Source: a virus. Taken from it: DNA of 26,930 nucleotides. Where the stretch lies: the IMG/VR virus record IMGVR_UViG_3300022602_000349, positions 1 to 26,930 of that record. The stretch is one strand, 5' to 3'. Below the pieces are notes generated by a model. That model was not told the origin of the DNA. It saw only the letters and a program-made list of their open reading frames with translations, and searched no databases. Of the stretch, positions 7,336-13,742 are shown piece by piece (within the stretch, counting starts at the first letter, position 1; each line of letters begins with the position of its first letter). The translations under genes and the position numbers were made by a program.

Positions 7336-7664
7336 CGTAGATATTCCATACTAACAATCTTGCCCAACGATTCAGCTAGGTCGGCATCGTCGCTGATAAC
7401 ATATCGGTTAATACCTTCTGTATCACGCTTTTCATCATAGCGATTAGTTTCAACAATCATACCTCCATTGGCACCAAACACTTTGAATGTGATAACACTA
7501 CGATCGTCATAATTGTGTTCTACTCTGCGCATAACTTTACCAATGCCTGTTTTACCATTGCGACTGAGCTTTGGGCTGTCGTCTAGCATAATACTTTGAT
7601 TTTCATCACGACTGCGAGCTCGGTTATAACAACGTTGAATCCAACTATCAAACCATTTCATCAT
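7332..7664 (-). CDS. Hypothetical protein, 110 residues
   Basis: No family recognised. Basic N-terminal half (SWIQRCYNRARSRDENQ), then a probable beta-rich middle (RRVEHNYDDRSVITFKVFGANGGMIVETNRYD) and an acidic C-terminus (SDDADLAESLGKIVSMEYLR). No membrane segment. ATG at 7664 overlaps the stop of the CDGSH-like gene (TAATG); a second ATG follows immediately. Its TGA overlaps the TTG of the next gene. The beta pattern would suit a small nucleic-acid binding or structural protein, but nothing shows this. Confidence 0.65.
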   Translation of the reverse strand: MMKWFDSWIQRCYNRARSRDENQSIMLDDSPKLSRNGKTGIGKVMRRVEHNYDDRSVITFKVFGANGGMIVETNRYDEKRDTEGINRYVISDDADLAESLGKIVSMEYLR

Positions 7665-7861
7665 TAACCCCCTTGATCACTGACATTATGTTCACTGTCA
7701 ATGTCATCTTTGTTCTCGTTTAAGAATTCATCTAGGGCAATTGCTTCTTGTATCTTAGCCCATTGTTCTGGAGTATAACTGTGACTACCGTCGCAATCAC
7801 CACTACGACTGCGACCACATCCACATGTACCTTGTTTCATGGTTTCTACTGATGGTGTCAT
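7664..7861 (-). CDS. Small CDGSH-like Cys/His protein
   Basis: A 65-residue protein with TCGCGRSRSGDCDGSHSYT at residues about 12-30. The pattern C-x-C-x2-S...C-D-G-S-H is that of CDGSH proteins, which bind a labile 2Fe-2S cluster by three Cys and one His. Here the loop between the Ser and the third Cys is one residue shorter than the standard and lacks the usual Pro, so cluster binding is plausible but not certain; zinc is an alternative. The C-terminal half is an acidic helix. It overlaps both neighbours (ATGA upstream, TAATG downstream). Confidence 0.65.
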   Translation of the reverse strand: MTPSVETMKQGTCGCGRSRSGDCDGSHSYTPEQWAKIQEAIALDEFLNENKDDIDSEHNVSDQGG

Positions 7862-8094
7862 TTCTTTTCCTTAATATCTCTAAGTGTATTAGCGCGATGA
7901 CGCCAAAATTTAACATCTTCTAACAGACTTTCGCTTAGGTTTTTGTAGCGAATAAGATCTTTACGTACCTGTTCATCTATCTGTTCGTAGGCTTTTTGGC
8001 GGTCCTTGTCCTTACGATCATTGTAGATGTTAAGCCCAAAGAATATTCCAAAGATTAGTCCTACACCAAACCATACTACATCAGCGCCTATCAT
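7858..8094 (-). CDS. Small single-span membrane protein with coiled-coil tail
   Basis: A 78-residue protein with a hydrophobic N-terminal helix (DVVWFGVGLIFGIFFGLNIY, about residues 5-24) followed by a strongly charged helix (NDRKDKDRQKAYEQ... to the end). It should be anchored in the inner membrane with the charged part in the cytoplasm. Phage proteins of this plan include spanin-like and lysis accessory proteins, but there is no holin or endolysin nearby, so no role is assigned. Its ATG overlaps the stop of the displaced folE tail at 8091-8129 (ATGA), a trace of its former position directly after folE. Confidence 0.7.
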   Translation of the reverse strand: MIGADVVWFGVGLIFGIFFGLNIYNDRKDKDRQKAYEQIDEQVRKDLIRYKNLSESLLEDVKFWRHRANTLRDIKEKK

Positions 8095-8129
8095 CTTGGA
8101 GCAAACTCCTGTTGAAGTTTAATGTTCAT
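8091..8129 (-). pseudogene. Displaced 3' end of folE, now a 12-codon minicistron
   Basis: Reading down from 8126, codons encode N-I-K-L-Q-Q-E-F-A-P-R-stop. The first five match the FolE sequence at its present C-terminus (N-I-K-L-Q-S-R-N-G-K). This looks like the original end of folE, separated from it by the HNH insertion. An in-frame ATG at 8129 with AAAGGA upstream (8136-8140 region) turns the remnant into a possible 12-residue minicistron. Its TGA overlaps the ATG of the next gene, so it could keep that gene translationally coupled. The remnant is seen directly; translation is inferred. Confidence 0.7.
8112..8126. repeat. 15-bp direct repeat, left copy
   Basis: TTGAAGTTTAATGTT on the plus strand, identical to 8810-8824. 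On the minus strand it encodes N-I-K-L-Q in the displaced folE tail. Confidence 0.9.
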
Positions 8130-8169
8130 TTTAATCCTTTATATTGGGTTTTATCACAACACCCATTTT

Positions 8170-8177
8170 AATAAATA
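8170..8177 (+). promoter_or_regulatory. Candidate late promoter for the HNH gene
   Basis: AATAAATA on the plus strand, matching the NATAAATA form of the T4-type late promoter. The predicted start near 8183 gives a leader of about 29 nt. TAGGA at about 8200 serves as ribosome site for the ATG at 8212. The region is AT-rich, so a chance match is possible. Confidence 0.45.
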
Positions 8178-8211
8178 ATATTAAGTTTAGCATAGTATTA
8201 GGAATACGTCA

Positions 8212-8820
8212 ATGTTTTTAGATAACAAATATACTAAAATTTATTATAAAATAATTAATCGATCTATTGAGCGGAACCATATCAAAGCACGTCATGATGA
8301 CTTTCAAACTCATCACATTATTCCTCGTTGTTTTGGTGGCACCAATGAAACTAACAATCTTGCTATTCTTACTTACAAAGAGCATAGAATATGTCATAGA
8401 TTATTAATAGGTATGACTACTGGTACAAATAAACATAAGATGATGTATGCTTACAAGCTGTTTAATAAACATTATGATATATCCCATCTTCCTTCTCCAC
8501 AAATATATTGTAACGCAGAATCCTATACTAAGATGTCAAATACAAGAAAGTCTAAAGGATCTTACAAACGTGGAAAAGATAATATCTTTTCTACCCCAGA
8601 AATCATTGAGCAAGTTAGGCAGCGAATGATTATAGACAATCCAATGAAGCGGCCCGATCAACGATTAAGAATGCGTTTAAACAATAACAATCCTAATGTT
8701 CGTCCTATAGTAGTTGAGGGAATAACCTTTCCTACTATAGGAGCTGCGTCACGTCACTTTAACACTACGCCATACTTGCTTAAAAAACAATTTACTTACC
8801 ATTTCTTGATTGAAGTTTAA
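8212..8820 (+). CDS. HNH homing endonuclease
   Basis: A 202-residue free-standing homing endonuclease that would cut DNA in genomes lacking the insertion. The HNH core is at residues 34-62: HHIIPRCFGGTNETNNLAIL, then KEHRICHRLL. The C-terminus (GITFPTIGAASRHFNTTPYLLKKQF, about 170-194) resembles the IENR1/NUMOD repeats that bind the target site. The N-terminal YYKIINRSIERN is typical of phage HNH proteins of this kind. It is one of only two plus-strand genes here, is AT-richer than its neighbours by eye, and its last codons (I-E-V-stop) lie inside the 15-bp repeat. It overlaps the convergent folE by 29 bp. The likely target is the folE 3' end of related phages. Confidence 0.88.
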   Translation: MFLDNKYTKIYYKIINRSIERNHIKARHDDFQTHHIIPRCFGGTNETNNLAILTYKEHRICHRLLIGMTTGTNKHKMMYAYKLFNKHYDISHLPSPQIYCNAESYTKMSNTRKSKGSYKRGKDNIFSTPEIIEQVRQRMIIDNPMKRPDQRLRMRLNNNNPNVRPIVVEGITFPTIGAASRHFNTTPYLLKKQFTYHFLIEV

Positions 8821-9484
8821 TGTTATCAAAGAACTCTTTTTTAGTGCTAGGATCATCTCTAAACGCACCCGTTAATACTGTGGTTTGAGTTAGGCTGGAA
8901 TGTGCCATGATGCCACGATTGATGCAGCAACCATGTTCTGCCTCTAAGTAAACAGCTACGTTATCTGATCCAGTCGCCTTAGCAATTTCTCTCGTGATAT
9001 CATTTGCAAGCTCTTCTTGTAAAGTACCACGGCGAGCACACCATTGAGCAATTCTAGTGTATTTAGATAGACCGATAAGTTTGTTAGCGGCAATAATTCC
9101 AATGTAAGCGACTCCTGCGACAGGCTGATGGTGGTGTGAGCACATACTACGTAACTCGCTACGAACCACAAGCATACCTTCGTATCTATCTTCGCTATCA
9201 TTTGGAAAAGCTGTTGCGTCTGGTGCTGGTTCATATCTACCTGCCATAATTTCGTTAAAGTACATTTTAGCCAGTCTGCGTGCTGTGCCGTGACTGTTAG
9301 GATCTGTTTCGCGATCAATTAAAAGTGTATCAAGCACAGTTTCAAATGCTTCTGTTGCTTCATCAATTAATTGTTCTTTGCCTGCGTCTGTGATGTATTC
9401 TGAGATGTTGTCGCCTGCCCAGAATCGTTTGTTGTTTGCTTTTAGATTGTTGCGAAGTTGTTCGCTAAATTTATATTTTGACAT
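8792..9484 (-). CDS. folE: GTP cyclohydrolase I
   Basis: Converts GTP to dihydroneopterin triphosphate, the first step of 7-deazaguanine (and folate) synthesis. Zinc ligands are visible: C115 and H118 in SMCSHHHQP and C186 or C187 in EAEHGCCINRG. The core VVRSELRSMCSHHHQPVAG, AANKLIGLSKYTRI and TVLTGAFRDD are all family hallmarks. I start it at ATG 9484 (MSKYKFSEQ, 230 residues) behind CGGAG, not at 9517, which has no ribosome site. The C-terminal five residues (SRNGK) appear to be supplied by the HNH insertion; they lie beyond the catalytic core, so activity is probably kept. A sigma70-type promoter lies upstream. Confidence 0.95.
   Translation of the reverse strand: MSKYKFSEQLRNNLKANNKRFWAGDNISEYITDAGKEQLIDEATEAFETVLDTLLIDRETDPNSHGTARRLAKMYFNEIMAGRYEPAPDATAFPNDSEDRYEGMLVVRSELRSMCSHHHQPVAGVAYIGIIAANKLIGLSKYTRIAQWCARRGTLQEELANDITREIAKATGSDNVAVYLEAEHGCCINRGIMAHSSLTQTTVLTGAFRDDPSTKKEFFDNIKLQSRNGK
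8810..8824. repeat. 15-bp direct repeat, right copy
   Basis: TTGAAGTTTAATGTT, identical to 8112-8126. On the minus strand it encodes N221-Q225 of FolE; on the plus strand it contains the stop codon of the HNH gene (8818-8820). Confidence 0.9.
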
Positions 9485-9527
9485 TGTGTCTCCGATGTTA
9501 AGCCAGTGGATTGGCAATTGATAATTA

Positions 9528-9556
9528 ATACTACATGATTATTTAGGCGGTGTCAA
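9528..9556 (-). promoter_or_regulatory. Sigma70-type promoter for folE
   Basis: On the minus strand: TTGACA (9556-9551), 17-nt spacer, TAGTAT (9533-9528). Start near 9521, leader of about 37 nt to the ATG at 9484. The spacer contains CCTAAATA, a sequence also found in the clamp promoter spacer. Confidence 0.65.
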
Positions 9557-10116
9557 ACTATTTGATAATTTATTATCATAACAACTAGGTCATTATGACC
9601 AAAATTGCCTGCACCGTGCCATAGGTCGTGCGACCAAGTTAAGGTATCGCCTGCGGACCAATGGCTAATAACTTGGTCATCAAACTGTAGTACTTGCCCG
9701 TTGGCCCAATCTTGCATTAGGACTATGGATCTGCGTACCTTGTGTATATCTTCAGGCGGTACATTGTTGGTATGTATGTAGTAGGTATAGGTATCTAAAT
9801 GCCAAGGTAGGATACGTCCAGCACCTAACTTTAAGAAGTTATAGTTATGTGTATGTCCAGGCAGTTGATCAAATATATCTCGGGGATCAAAGTCTAACCT
9901 AGTAACATAACTTTGGTAATGTTTGGTACAGGCCTTTTCAATACCCCAACTATTATATAAGGCTTCTTGTTCGAGTTTTAACTGTGTAGCAGGACTATCC
10001 CAAGGATCCTCGGGATTAACTTGATCGTAGGAATAAAGTTCAGTCCATGCAAACTCTATTTGATGGTAGTCCCAAATAACAGGTATTTTACTCTTAGTCA
10101 GGTAATTGGTTATCAT
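9553..10116 (-). CDS. 2-oxoglutarate/Fe(II) oxygenase-like protein
   Basis: A 187-residue protein with the double-stranded beta-helix iron-binding pattern: WHLDT (H106-x-D108) and a distal WHGAGNFG (H167). The segment between contains RRSIVLMQDWANGQVLQFDDQVISHWSAGDTLTW, typical of aspartyl/asparaginyl-hydroxylase-like members. The 2-oxoglutarate-binding Arg after the distal His is not obvious (residues 174-187 lack Arg), so substrate binding may differ. It starts at ATG 10116 inside the last 23 nt of the PLP-enzyme gene and has no clear ribosome site, suggesting coupled translation. With the PLP enzyme and glycosyltransferase it forms a three-gene cassette between queD and folE; substrate unknown. 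Confidence 0.65.
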   Translation of the reverse strand: MITNYLTKSKIPVIWDYHQIEFAWTELYSYDQVNPEDPWDSPATQLKLEQEALYNSWGIEKACTKHYQSYVTRLDFDPRDIFDQLPGHTHNYNFLKLGAGRILPWHLDTYTYYIHTNNVPPEDIHKVRRSIVLMQDWANGQVLQFDDQVISHWSAGDTLTWSHDLWHGAGNFGHNDLVVMIINYQIV

Positions 10117-10999
10117 ATAAGTATTTAGACAAACTTAATCTGTTGGTCTTTGTACCACGGTTATATTCTGGGTACATATTGTTATAATCTAAGCCAAAAA
10201 TCACACATTTACTAGGAGTTACGCCCAATAAACTGCATAAATTAGTCTGTTGTTGTTCAAACCTGGTATAGATAGTGTCTGGTGTATAATTTTTAAATAT
10301 TTCTAATCCTACAGCACAGCCTAGTCGATTAACATACTGCGTTTTGTGACTGACTAATAGACTATCATCGTCATCAAAACGTGTAAATCTAATACCAATA
10401 CGTAGGTGTGCTACGGGTAAAAATTTGCTTAGACTAAAGGTTAGATCTGTTATAGCCGGATGTGTAAAGTCAAAAGAGATATCCTTGCATATACCAAAAT
10501 AAGCACAGTCGACTAACACAGGTACACCTAATGCCAGACATTGATCTAACACCGCCTGCATTCGAGGATGCTCACCGCCTAGATCACTAAATGGTAAACT
10601 GATAACTACAGCATCATTTTCACTAATTACCGCATCATCGATAAACTTCCAGTCTGGAAAGTAGTTACGCCACGAGGCCTGATGATACATATACTCACCT
10701 TTAAAGCAACGAAATCTACGTGTGCGATTCTTTAGGTAAAACTTATCAAATGCTTCTGTGGTACCGTTACTGTATGCGGCAATGGGAAACTCTTCTAGCC
10801 CTTGTACATTATTCAATTGGCCAGATAAGATCCATTTACGATATTCATTAACAAACTCTGTGTGTATGTTACGATCTAACAAACAATTAGTCGCTAACAT
10901 AGACTGCCCGATGGCTTGTACAAAACCTATAGCATTAGGATCAACTACGGCTTCTGCTCCACCATAGGGTAGATGTTTAAGATTAGGTAAGGCAGCCAT
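10094..10999 (-). CDS. PLP-dependent aminotransferase-like enzyme (fold type I)
   Basis: A 301-residue protein, shorter than usual aminotransferases (about 360-400). The active-site order fits fold type I: YSNGTTEAF (77-84, phosphate loop), ISLPFSDLGG (133-142), VLVDCAYFG (161-169, D164 for the pyridine nitrogen and Y167), and TFSLSKFLPVAHLRIG (187-202) with K192 as the Schiff-base lysine and R200. A C-terminal NRLSLSKYL has an Arg for the substrate carboxylate. It would transfer an amino group or act on an amino acid; substrate unknown. ATG at 10999 overlaps the stop of the glycosyltransferase (TAATG). The small-domain regions look reduced. Confidence 0.75.
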   Translation of the reverse strand: MAALPNLKHLPYGGAEAVVDPNAIGFVQAIGQSMLATNCLLDRNIHTEFVNEYRKWILSGQLNNVQGLEEFPIAAYSNGTTEAFDKFYLKNRTRRFRCFKGEYMYHQASWRNYFPDWKFIDDAVISENDAVVISLPFSDLGGEHPRMQAVLDQCLALGVPVLVDCAYFGICKDISFDFTHPAITDLTFSLSKFLPVAHLRIGIRFTRFDDDDSLLVSHKTQYVNRLGCAVGLEIFKNYTPDTIYTRFEQQQTNLCSLLGVTPSKCVIFGLDYNNMYPEYNRGTKTNRLSLSKYLYDNQLPD

Positions 11000-12093
11000 T
11001 ACTTAATATTCTCTAATAGTTTAGTAGCACTAAAGAAATAGTGATGTAAGCCTCGAGCCTGTTGATGAATAAATTTAGCATATTCATCATAGTTAGACAT
11101 AAACTCACGAATGTGTGCTATCAGCTGTTGTTTGTGATGTAGATAACTGCTATAACTTTCAGTCCACTCGCTTGGATACTTCCATATCTCAGCATACATT
11201 TCTTTATAACTTAGTCGATCTGGTACCATTGGGATAGCATCAGTTAAGCTACCTTCATACATGCTAATACCTAGTGTTTCTTGTAGGTTAGCACTGAATA
11301 CCATCTTAGCTTCACCTAGTAGAGTATGATAGCCTTCTTTAGTTAGGTTTTGTTCTTGACAAATAATCCATTCATATTCTGGCATAGAATTGGCAAGGTC
11401 TTTGAAGATTTCAACCTGCTTCTCTGGTGCTATACGATGCGGAAACAAGATTAAATCACGCTTTGTAGTCTTATAAGGTGTAATAGTTTCTGGCATATAT
11501 TCCATAGGCCAACCACTACGCACTACTTTCTTGGACTCTGTTAATTCCATCATGTCTTCATATTTCCACTGTGGATCTTCAGGACTTCTTCCATTGTGTA
11601 ATAGATTAGTGTAGAACAGATCAATGTGAAAGTCTGTGGCAAAGTAGTTATGGTCAATGGCATGATAGAATGATTTCTCAGCATGTCTAACCCAAGGAAC
11701 ATCACCAATAAGACGTCCTAAGAAGTCCTGTGGATCATAACTACCAGCATGCCATAATGCATGTATAGTTACTTTAATACCCAGTAGTTCAGACATATAC
11801 CTAAGGTTGATAATTCCAGGATGCCAAGCATCAGTAAATATAAAGTGATCTCCTGACTTAACCCTGCCTTCTGTGAAGAGTCTTGCCATTCGTTCAACCT
11901 GAACAGCCTTGTAGATATTAGTACCACCAAAATTGAGGAAAGCACCAGGAGTAGTGGCACTAGGTATATCAGTCGGGCCCGCAATAACATAGACTTCATG
12001 GCCATGCTCCTCGAGTAACTTAGGTACATGAGTCTTCCACTGACCCGTGTACCTTGTCTCGACTGCTTCTAGATCAACTAGATATACAGTCAT
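10999..12093 (-). CDS. GT-B glycosyltransferase (GT4-like)
   Basis: A 364-residue retaining-type glycosyltransferase. The N-terminal domain starts MTVYLVDLEAVETRYTGQW with a HGHEVYVIAGP strand. The C-terminal domain has LILFPHRIAPEKQVEIFKDL, EYEWIICQ, AKMVFSANLQETLGISMYEG and AIPMVPDR. The E...E pair in ETLGISMYEG is the nucleotide-sugar site of GT4-type enzymes. Start at ATG 12093, two bases after the stop of the 76-residue gene (TAAGATG); the longer reading frame begins inside that gene. The acceptor could be modified DNA, a virion protein or a host glycan; its position in the deazaguanine region makes DNA worth testing. Confidence 0.8.
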   Translation of the reverse strand: MTVYLVDLEAVETRYTGQWKTHVPKLLEEHGHEVYVIAGPTDIPSATTPGAFLNFGGTNIYKAVQVERMARLFTEGRVKSGDHFIFTDAWHPGIINLRYMSELLGIKVTIHALWHAGSYDPQDFLGRLIGDVPWVRHAEKSFYHAIDHNYFATDFHIDLFYTNLLHNGRSPEDPQWKYEDMMELTESKKVVRSGWPMEYMPETITPYKTTKRDLILFPHRIAPEKQVEIFKDLANSMPEYEWIICQEQNLTKEGYHTLLGEAKMVFSANLQETLGISMYEGSLTDAIPMVPDRLSYKEMYAEIWKYPSEWTESYSSYLHHKQQLIAHIREFMSNYDEYAKFIHQQARGLHHYFFSATKLLENIK

Positions 12094-12094
12094 C

Positions 12095-12325
12095 TTATCG
12101 ACGCCCTTGTGGAGCCCCTGTTTGGCCTTGACGTTGACGCCATTGTTCACGACGTTTACGCTTTTCTTGCCATTCACGATAAGCTGGTGACTTATACAAG
12201 TCAGCTTCATCGTACTTGATCATGTGGAAACGACAGTAGTTTAACCATGCATCTAAGTCGTTGTAAATTTTTGATACTTCTGGGCTCATACGTAGGTATT
12301 TGTTAAGCCATGCTGGATTTGCCAC
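12095..12325 (-). CDS. Small basic hypothetical protein (76 residues, GTG start)
   Basis: No family recognised. The product begins MANPAWLNKYLRMSPEVSKIYNDLDAWLNYCRFHMIKYDEADLY and ends in a very basic helix (REWQEKRKRREQWRQRQG). The basic tail suggests nucleic-acid binding. I choose the GTG at 12325 because AAGGAG lies about eight bases upstream (12333-12338); the longer frame runs into queD without a ribosome site. It sits directly between the QueD-like gene and the glycosyltransferase. Confidence 0.7.
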   Translation of the reverse strand: MANPAWLNKYLRMSPEVSKIYNDLDAWLNYCRFHMIKYDEADLYKSPAYREWQEKRKRREQWRQRQGQTGAPQGRR

Positions 12326-12336
12326 AATAAATCTCC

Positions 12337-12786
12337 TTAAATAGTGACAGTTTGGTGAGGACGAGTACAGTTGTACTCGGTGTAACACCCATTTTCGCCA
12401 TCTTCACTTACTTCAATGTGAACATCGCGATTGGGATACTTTTGTGCAATCTGCACATATAAATCATCTGCAATCATCTCGCATGATTTATAATTTAATT
12501 CTAATACGGAACCTTGACCCACATACAGGCTTTCAAGCCATCGTTTGAACTGGATGAACTCGATGTCCCTGTCATCGTGCCACACATCAATTGACACCCG
12601 GAAATGGAACATATGACGGTGAGGATTAGCAAGGAACGATACATCATATTCATCTCCAGTTTTAAGTTGAGGGTCTGTAGCGGCTGCAGGATAGCAATGA
12701 ATACCTTCTTTTTGAAAGGTAACCCAAATCTTTTTCTTAGCCGCAGTTATAATTCTATTTACTTGTTCACGTTCTGCTTGAATCAT
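12337..12786 (-). CDS. queD: QueD-like 6-carboxytetrahydropterin synthase homologue
   Basis: A 149-residue tunnelling-fold protein. Zinc histidines fit the QueD/PTPS pattern: GIHCYPAA (H30) and PHRHMFHFRVSI (H56, H58), the latter in the place of canonical LHGHNY. IEFIQFKRWLESLY corresponds to the D-F-x-x-L-K segment, and IEVSEDGENGCYTEY to the C-terminal VKETxxxGCIYRGE of E. coli QueD. The catalytic Cys four residues before HGH is absent (Leu here), so either C31 replaces it or the reaction differs. ATG at 12786 overlaps the upstream stop (ATGA). Presence with folE, queE and a DpdA-type gene supports a QueD role, turning dihydroneopterin triphosphate into CPH4. A diverged relative with another substrate remains possible. 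Confidence 0.72.
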   Translation of the reverse strand: MIQAEREQVNRIITAAKKKIWVTFQKEGIHCYPAAATDPQLKTGDEYDVSFLANPHRHMFHFRVSIDVWHDDRDIEFIQFKRWLESLYVGQGSVLELNYKSCEMIADDLYVQIAQKYPNRDVHIEVSEDGENGCYTEYNCTRPHQTVTI

Positions 12787-12977
12787 TCTGCACAACCATT
12801 TTCTTCTGACCATAGCTCATCATTGCGAGCAAGTTGGTCTGGGGTTAATAAACACTCTGTTAGAATAAAACGTTTACTCATATATGGAAGTTTTTCTAAT
12901 TCAGTAGCTATAGTTACTCTAGCCTGTAGATTAGCTAGACGCTTGCTTTCTACCCATTCTTTATATAATTTAATCAT
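12783..12977 (-). CDS. Hypothetical protein, 64 residues
   Basis: No family recognised. Mostly helical and charged (KLYKEWVESKRLANLQARVTIATELEKL), then a segment MSKRFILTECLLTPDQLARNDELW. No membrane segment. Both ends overlap neighbours by ATGA (12974-12977 and 12783-12786), which supports it as a real coupled gene between the 185-residue protein and QueD. Confidence 0.65.
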   Translation of the reverse strand: MIKLYKEWVESKRLANLQARVTIATELEKLPYMSKRFILTECLLTPDQLARNDELWSEENGCAE

Positions 12978-13531
12978 TTAATAATCTCATCTTTACCATA
13001 TTGATCCCAATCGGTAAAGGTTTCTCTAGTGGTTAATGAATTTAATGTATGACACCACACACCTGGATTGGTTGCATTGAAGTCTACATCGTCTAGCTTA
13101 ATTGTAGCATTATAACCTAGATGTTGTAAATAGGGCAATTTAACCGAAATCTGCGGAATAAATCTACGTTTCTCAATTAATCCACCTTCTACTAATCCTG
13201 CTACATCCTTTACATCTAAATCTAAGGTACACCAGAAACCTGCTTCTAAGCATACATGGATCATATCTTCCCAAGGGCGCCAAACACCAACATTGTTAAC
13301 GTCACCGTTGGCATCAAAACTTTGATTAGCACCAAAGTAAATGTGTTTAATCTGATTAGGTGTTAATTGACATTTAGCATTGTAATCGTTGATTATTGCT
13401 AAGATTTCATCAGCCTCGTGTATTCCTACAACAAATAACGTAGGCATTCCGTAAGCGGGAGTCCGCTCGATTTCTTCACCTACAAAGAATGTTATTGCTT
13501 CTGCTGTGCCTGTGGTGTATTCACGTTTCAT
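12974..13531 (-). CDS. Conserved phage protein of unknown function (185 residues)
   Basis: A soluble protein beginning MKREYTTGTAEAITFFVGEEIERTPAYGMPTLFVVG and ending FTDWDQYGKDEIIK, with conserved-looking blocks HIYFGANQSF, WRPWEDMIHVCLEAGFWCTLDL, EGGLIEKRRFIPQISVKLPY and KLDDVDFNATNPGVWCH. I recognise very similar proteins from marine T4-like phages, where no function is known to me. Its place between the DpdA-type and QueD-like genes makes a link to base modification possible, but only by association. ATG at 13531 with AAGG upstream. Confidence 0.75.
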   Translation of the reverse strand: MKREYTTGTAEAITFFVGEEIERTPAYGMPTLFVVGIHEADEILAIINDYNAKCQLTPNQIKHIYFGANQSFDANGDVNNVGVWRPWEDMIHVCLEAGFWCTLDLDVKDVAGLVEGGLIEKRRFIPQISVKLPYLQHLGYNATIKLDDVDFNATNPGVWCHTLNSLTTRETFTDWDQYGKDEIIK

Positions 13532-13535
13532 TTAA

Positions 13536-13742
13536 TTACCTTAAGATATCGAGGATTGGGTCTGCTAACTTAACTTTAAGTTCCTCAATTTGACGTTTAA
13601 TGAATAGTTTTTCTTGTTTCATTTTACCTAAATGAGCATCGTCTAAGTAGTTAGTATAACCTCTTTTGATGCTTTCGTCAAGTTTATGGTGATGTTTTTC
13701 TAGTTCAGCAAGTTTATATTCTAGTGTTACACGATTACACAT
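13536..13742 (-). CDS. YdcH/DUF465-like small helical protein
   Basis: A 68-residue helical hairpin. The pattern LEKHHHKLDESIKRG ... DDAHLGKMKQEKLFIKRQIEEL fits the DUF465/YdcH family (HxxLDxxI, then LKKEKLxLKDxI). Function of the family is unknown. The ATG at 13742 overlaps the stop of the DpdA-type gene (TAATG), so both are made from one message. Confidence 0.65.
   Translation of the reverse strand: MCNRVTLEYKLAELEKHHHKLDESIKRGYTNYLDDAHLGKMKQEKLFIKRQIEELKVKLADPILDILR

Larger units (their letters stand above)
8112..8824 (+). mobile_element. HNH-endonuclease insertion in the 3' end of folE
   Basis: The segment is bounded by two exact copies of a 15-bp sequence, one at the present end of folE and one at the start of the displaced folE tail. 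Removing 698 bp (one repeat plus the insert) rejoins folE to a tail that overlaps the next gene by ATGA, the usual junction in this genome. The insert holds an HNH gene in the opposite direction and a candidate late promoter. The five codons after the repeat in folE (S-R-N-G-K-stop) come from the insert, so folE stays open and gains a new end. No transposase or terminal inverted repeats are visible; a homing endonuclease gene is the natural reading. Confidence 0.75.

Noticed and set aside
8145-8166. Hairpin TGGGT...ACCCA followed by TTTTA, as a terminator.
   Set aside because: Only five pairs with a long loop, and it would end plus-strand transcripts just before the HNH promoter where none is expected.
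8112-8824. Group I intron or intein in folE.
   Set aside because: The endonuclease is on the opposite strand, folE closes with its own stop next to the repeat, and no intein splice motifs or intron core are visible.
8956-9318. Second minus-strand frame of 120 codons inside folE.
   Set aside because: Out-of-frame shadow; folE carries all catalytic residues in the main frame.
10127-10133. CTAAATA just before the ATG of the 2OG oxygenase at 10116.
   Set aside because: It encodes S-K-Y in the PLP enzyme and the geometry is not distinctive; similar coding matches occur near 5450 and 15940.
12604-12981. Plus-strand frame of 125 codons.
   Set aside because: Antisense to queD and the 64-residue gene, both supported by ATGA overlaps.
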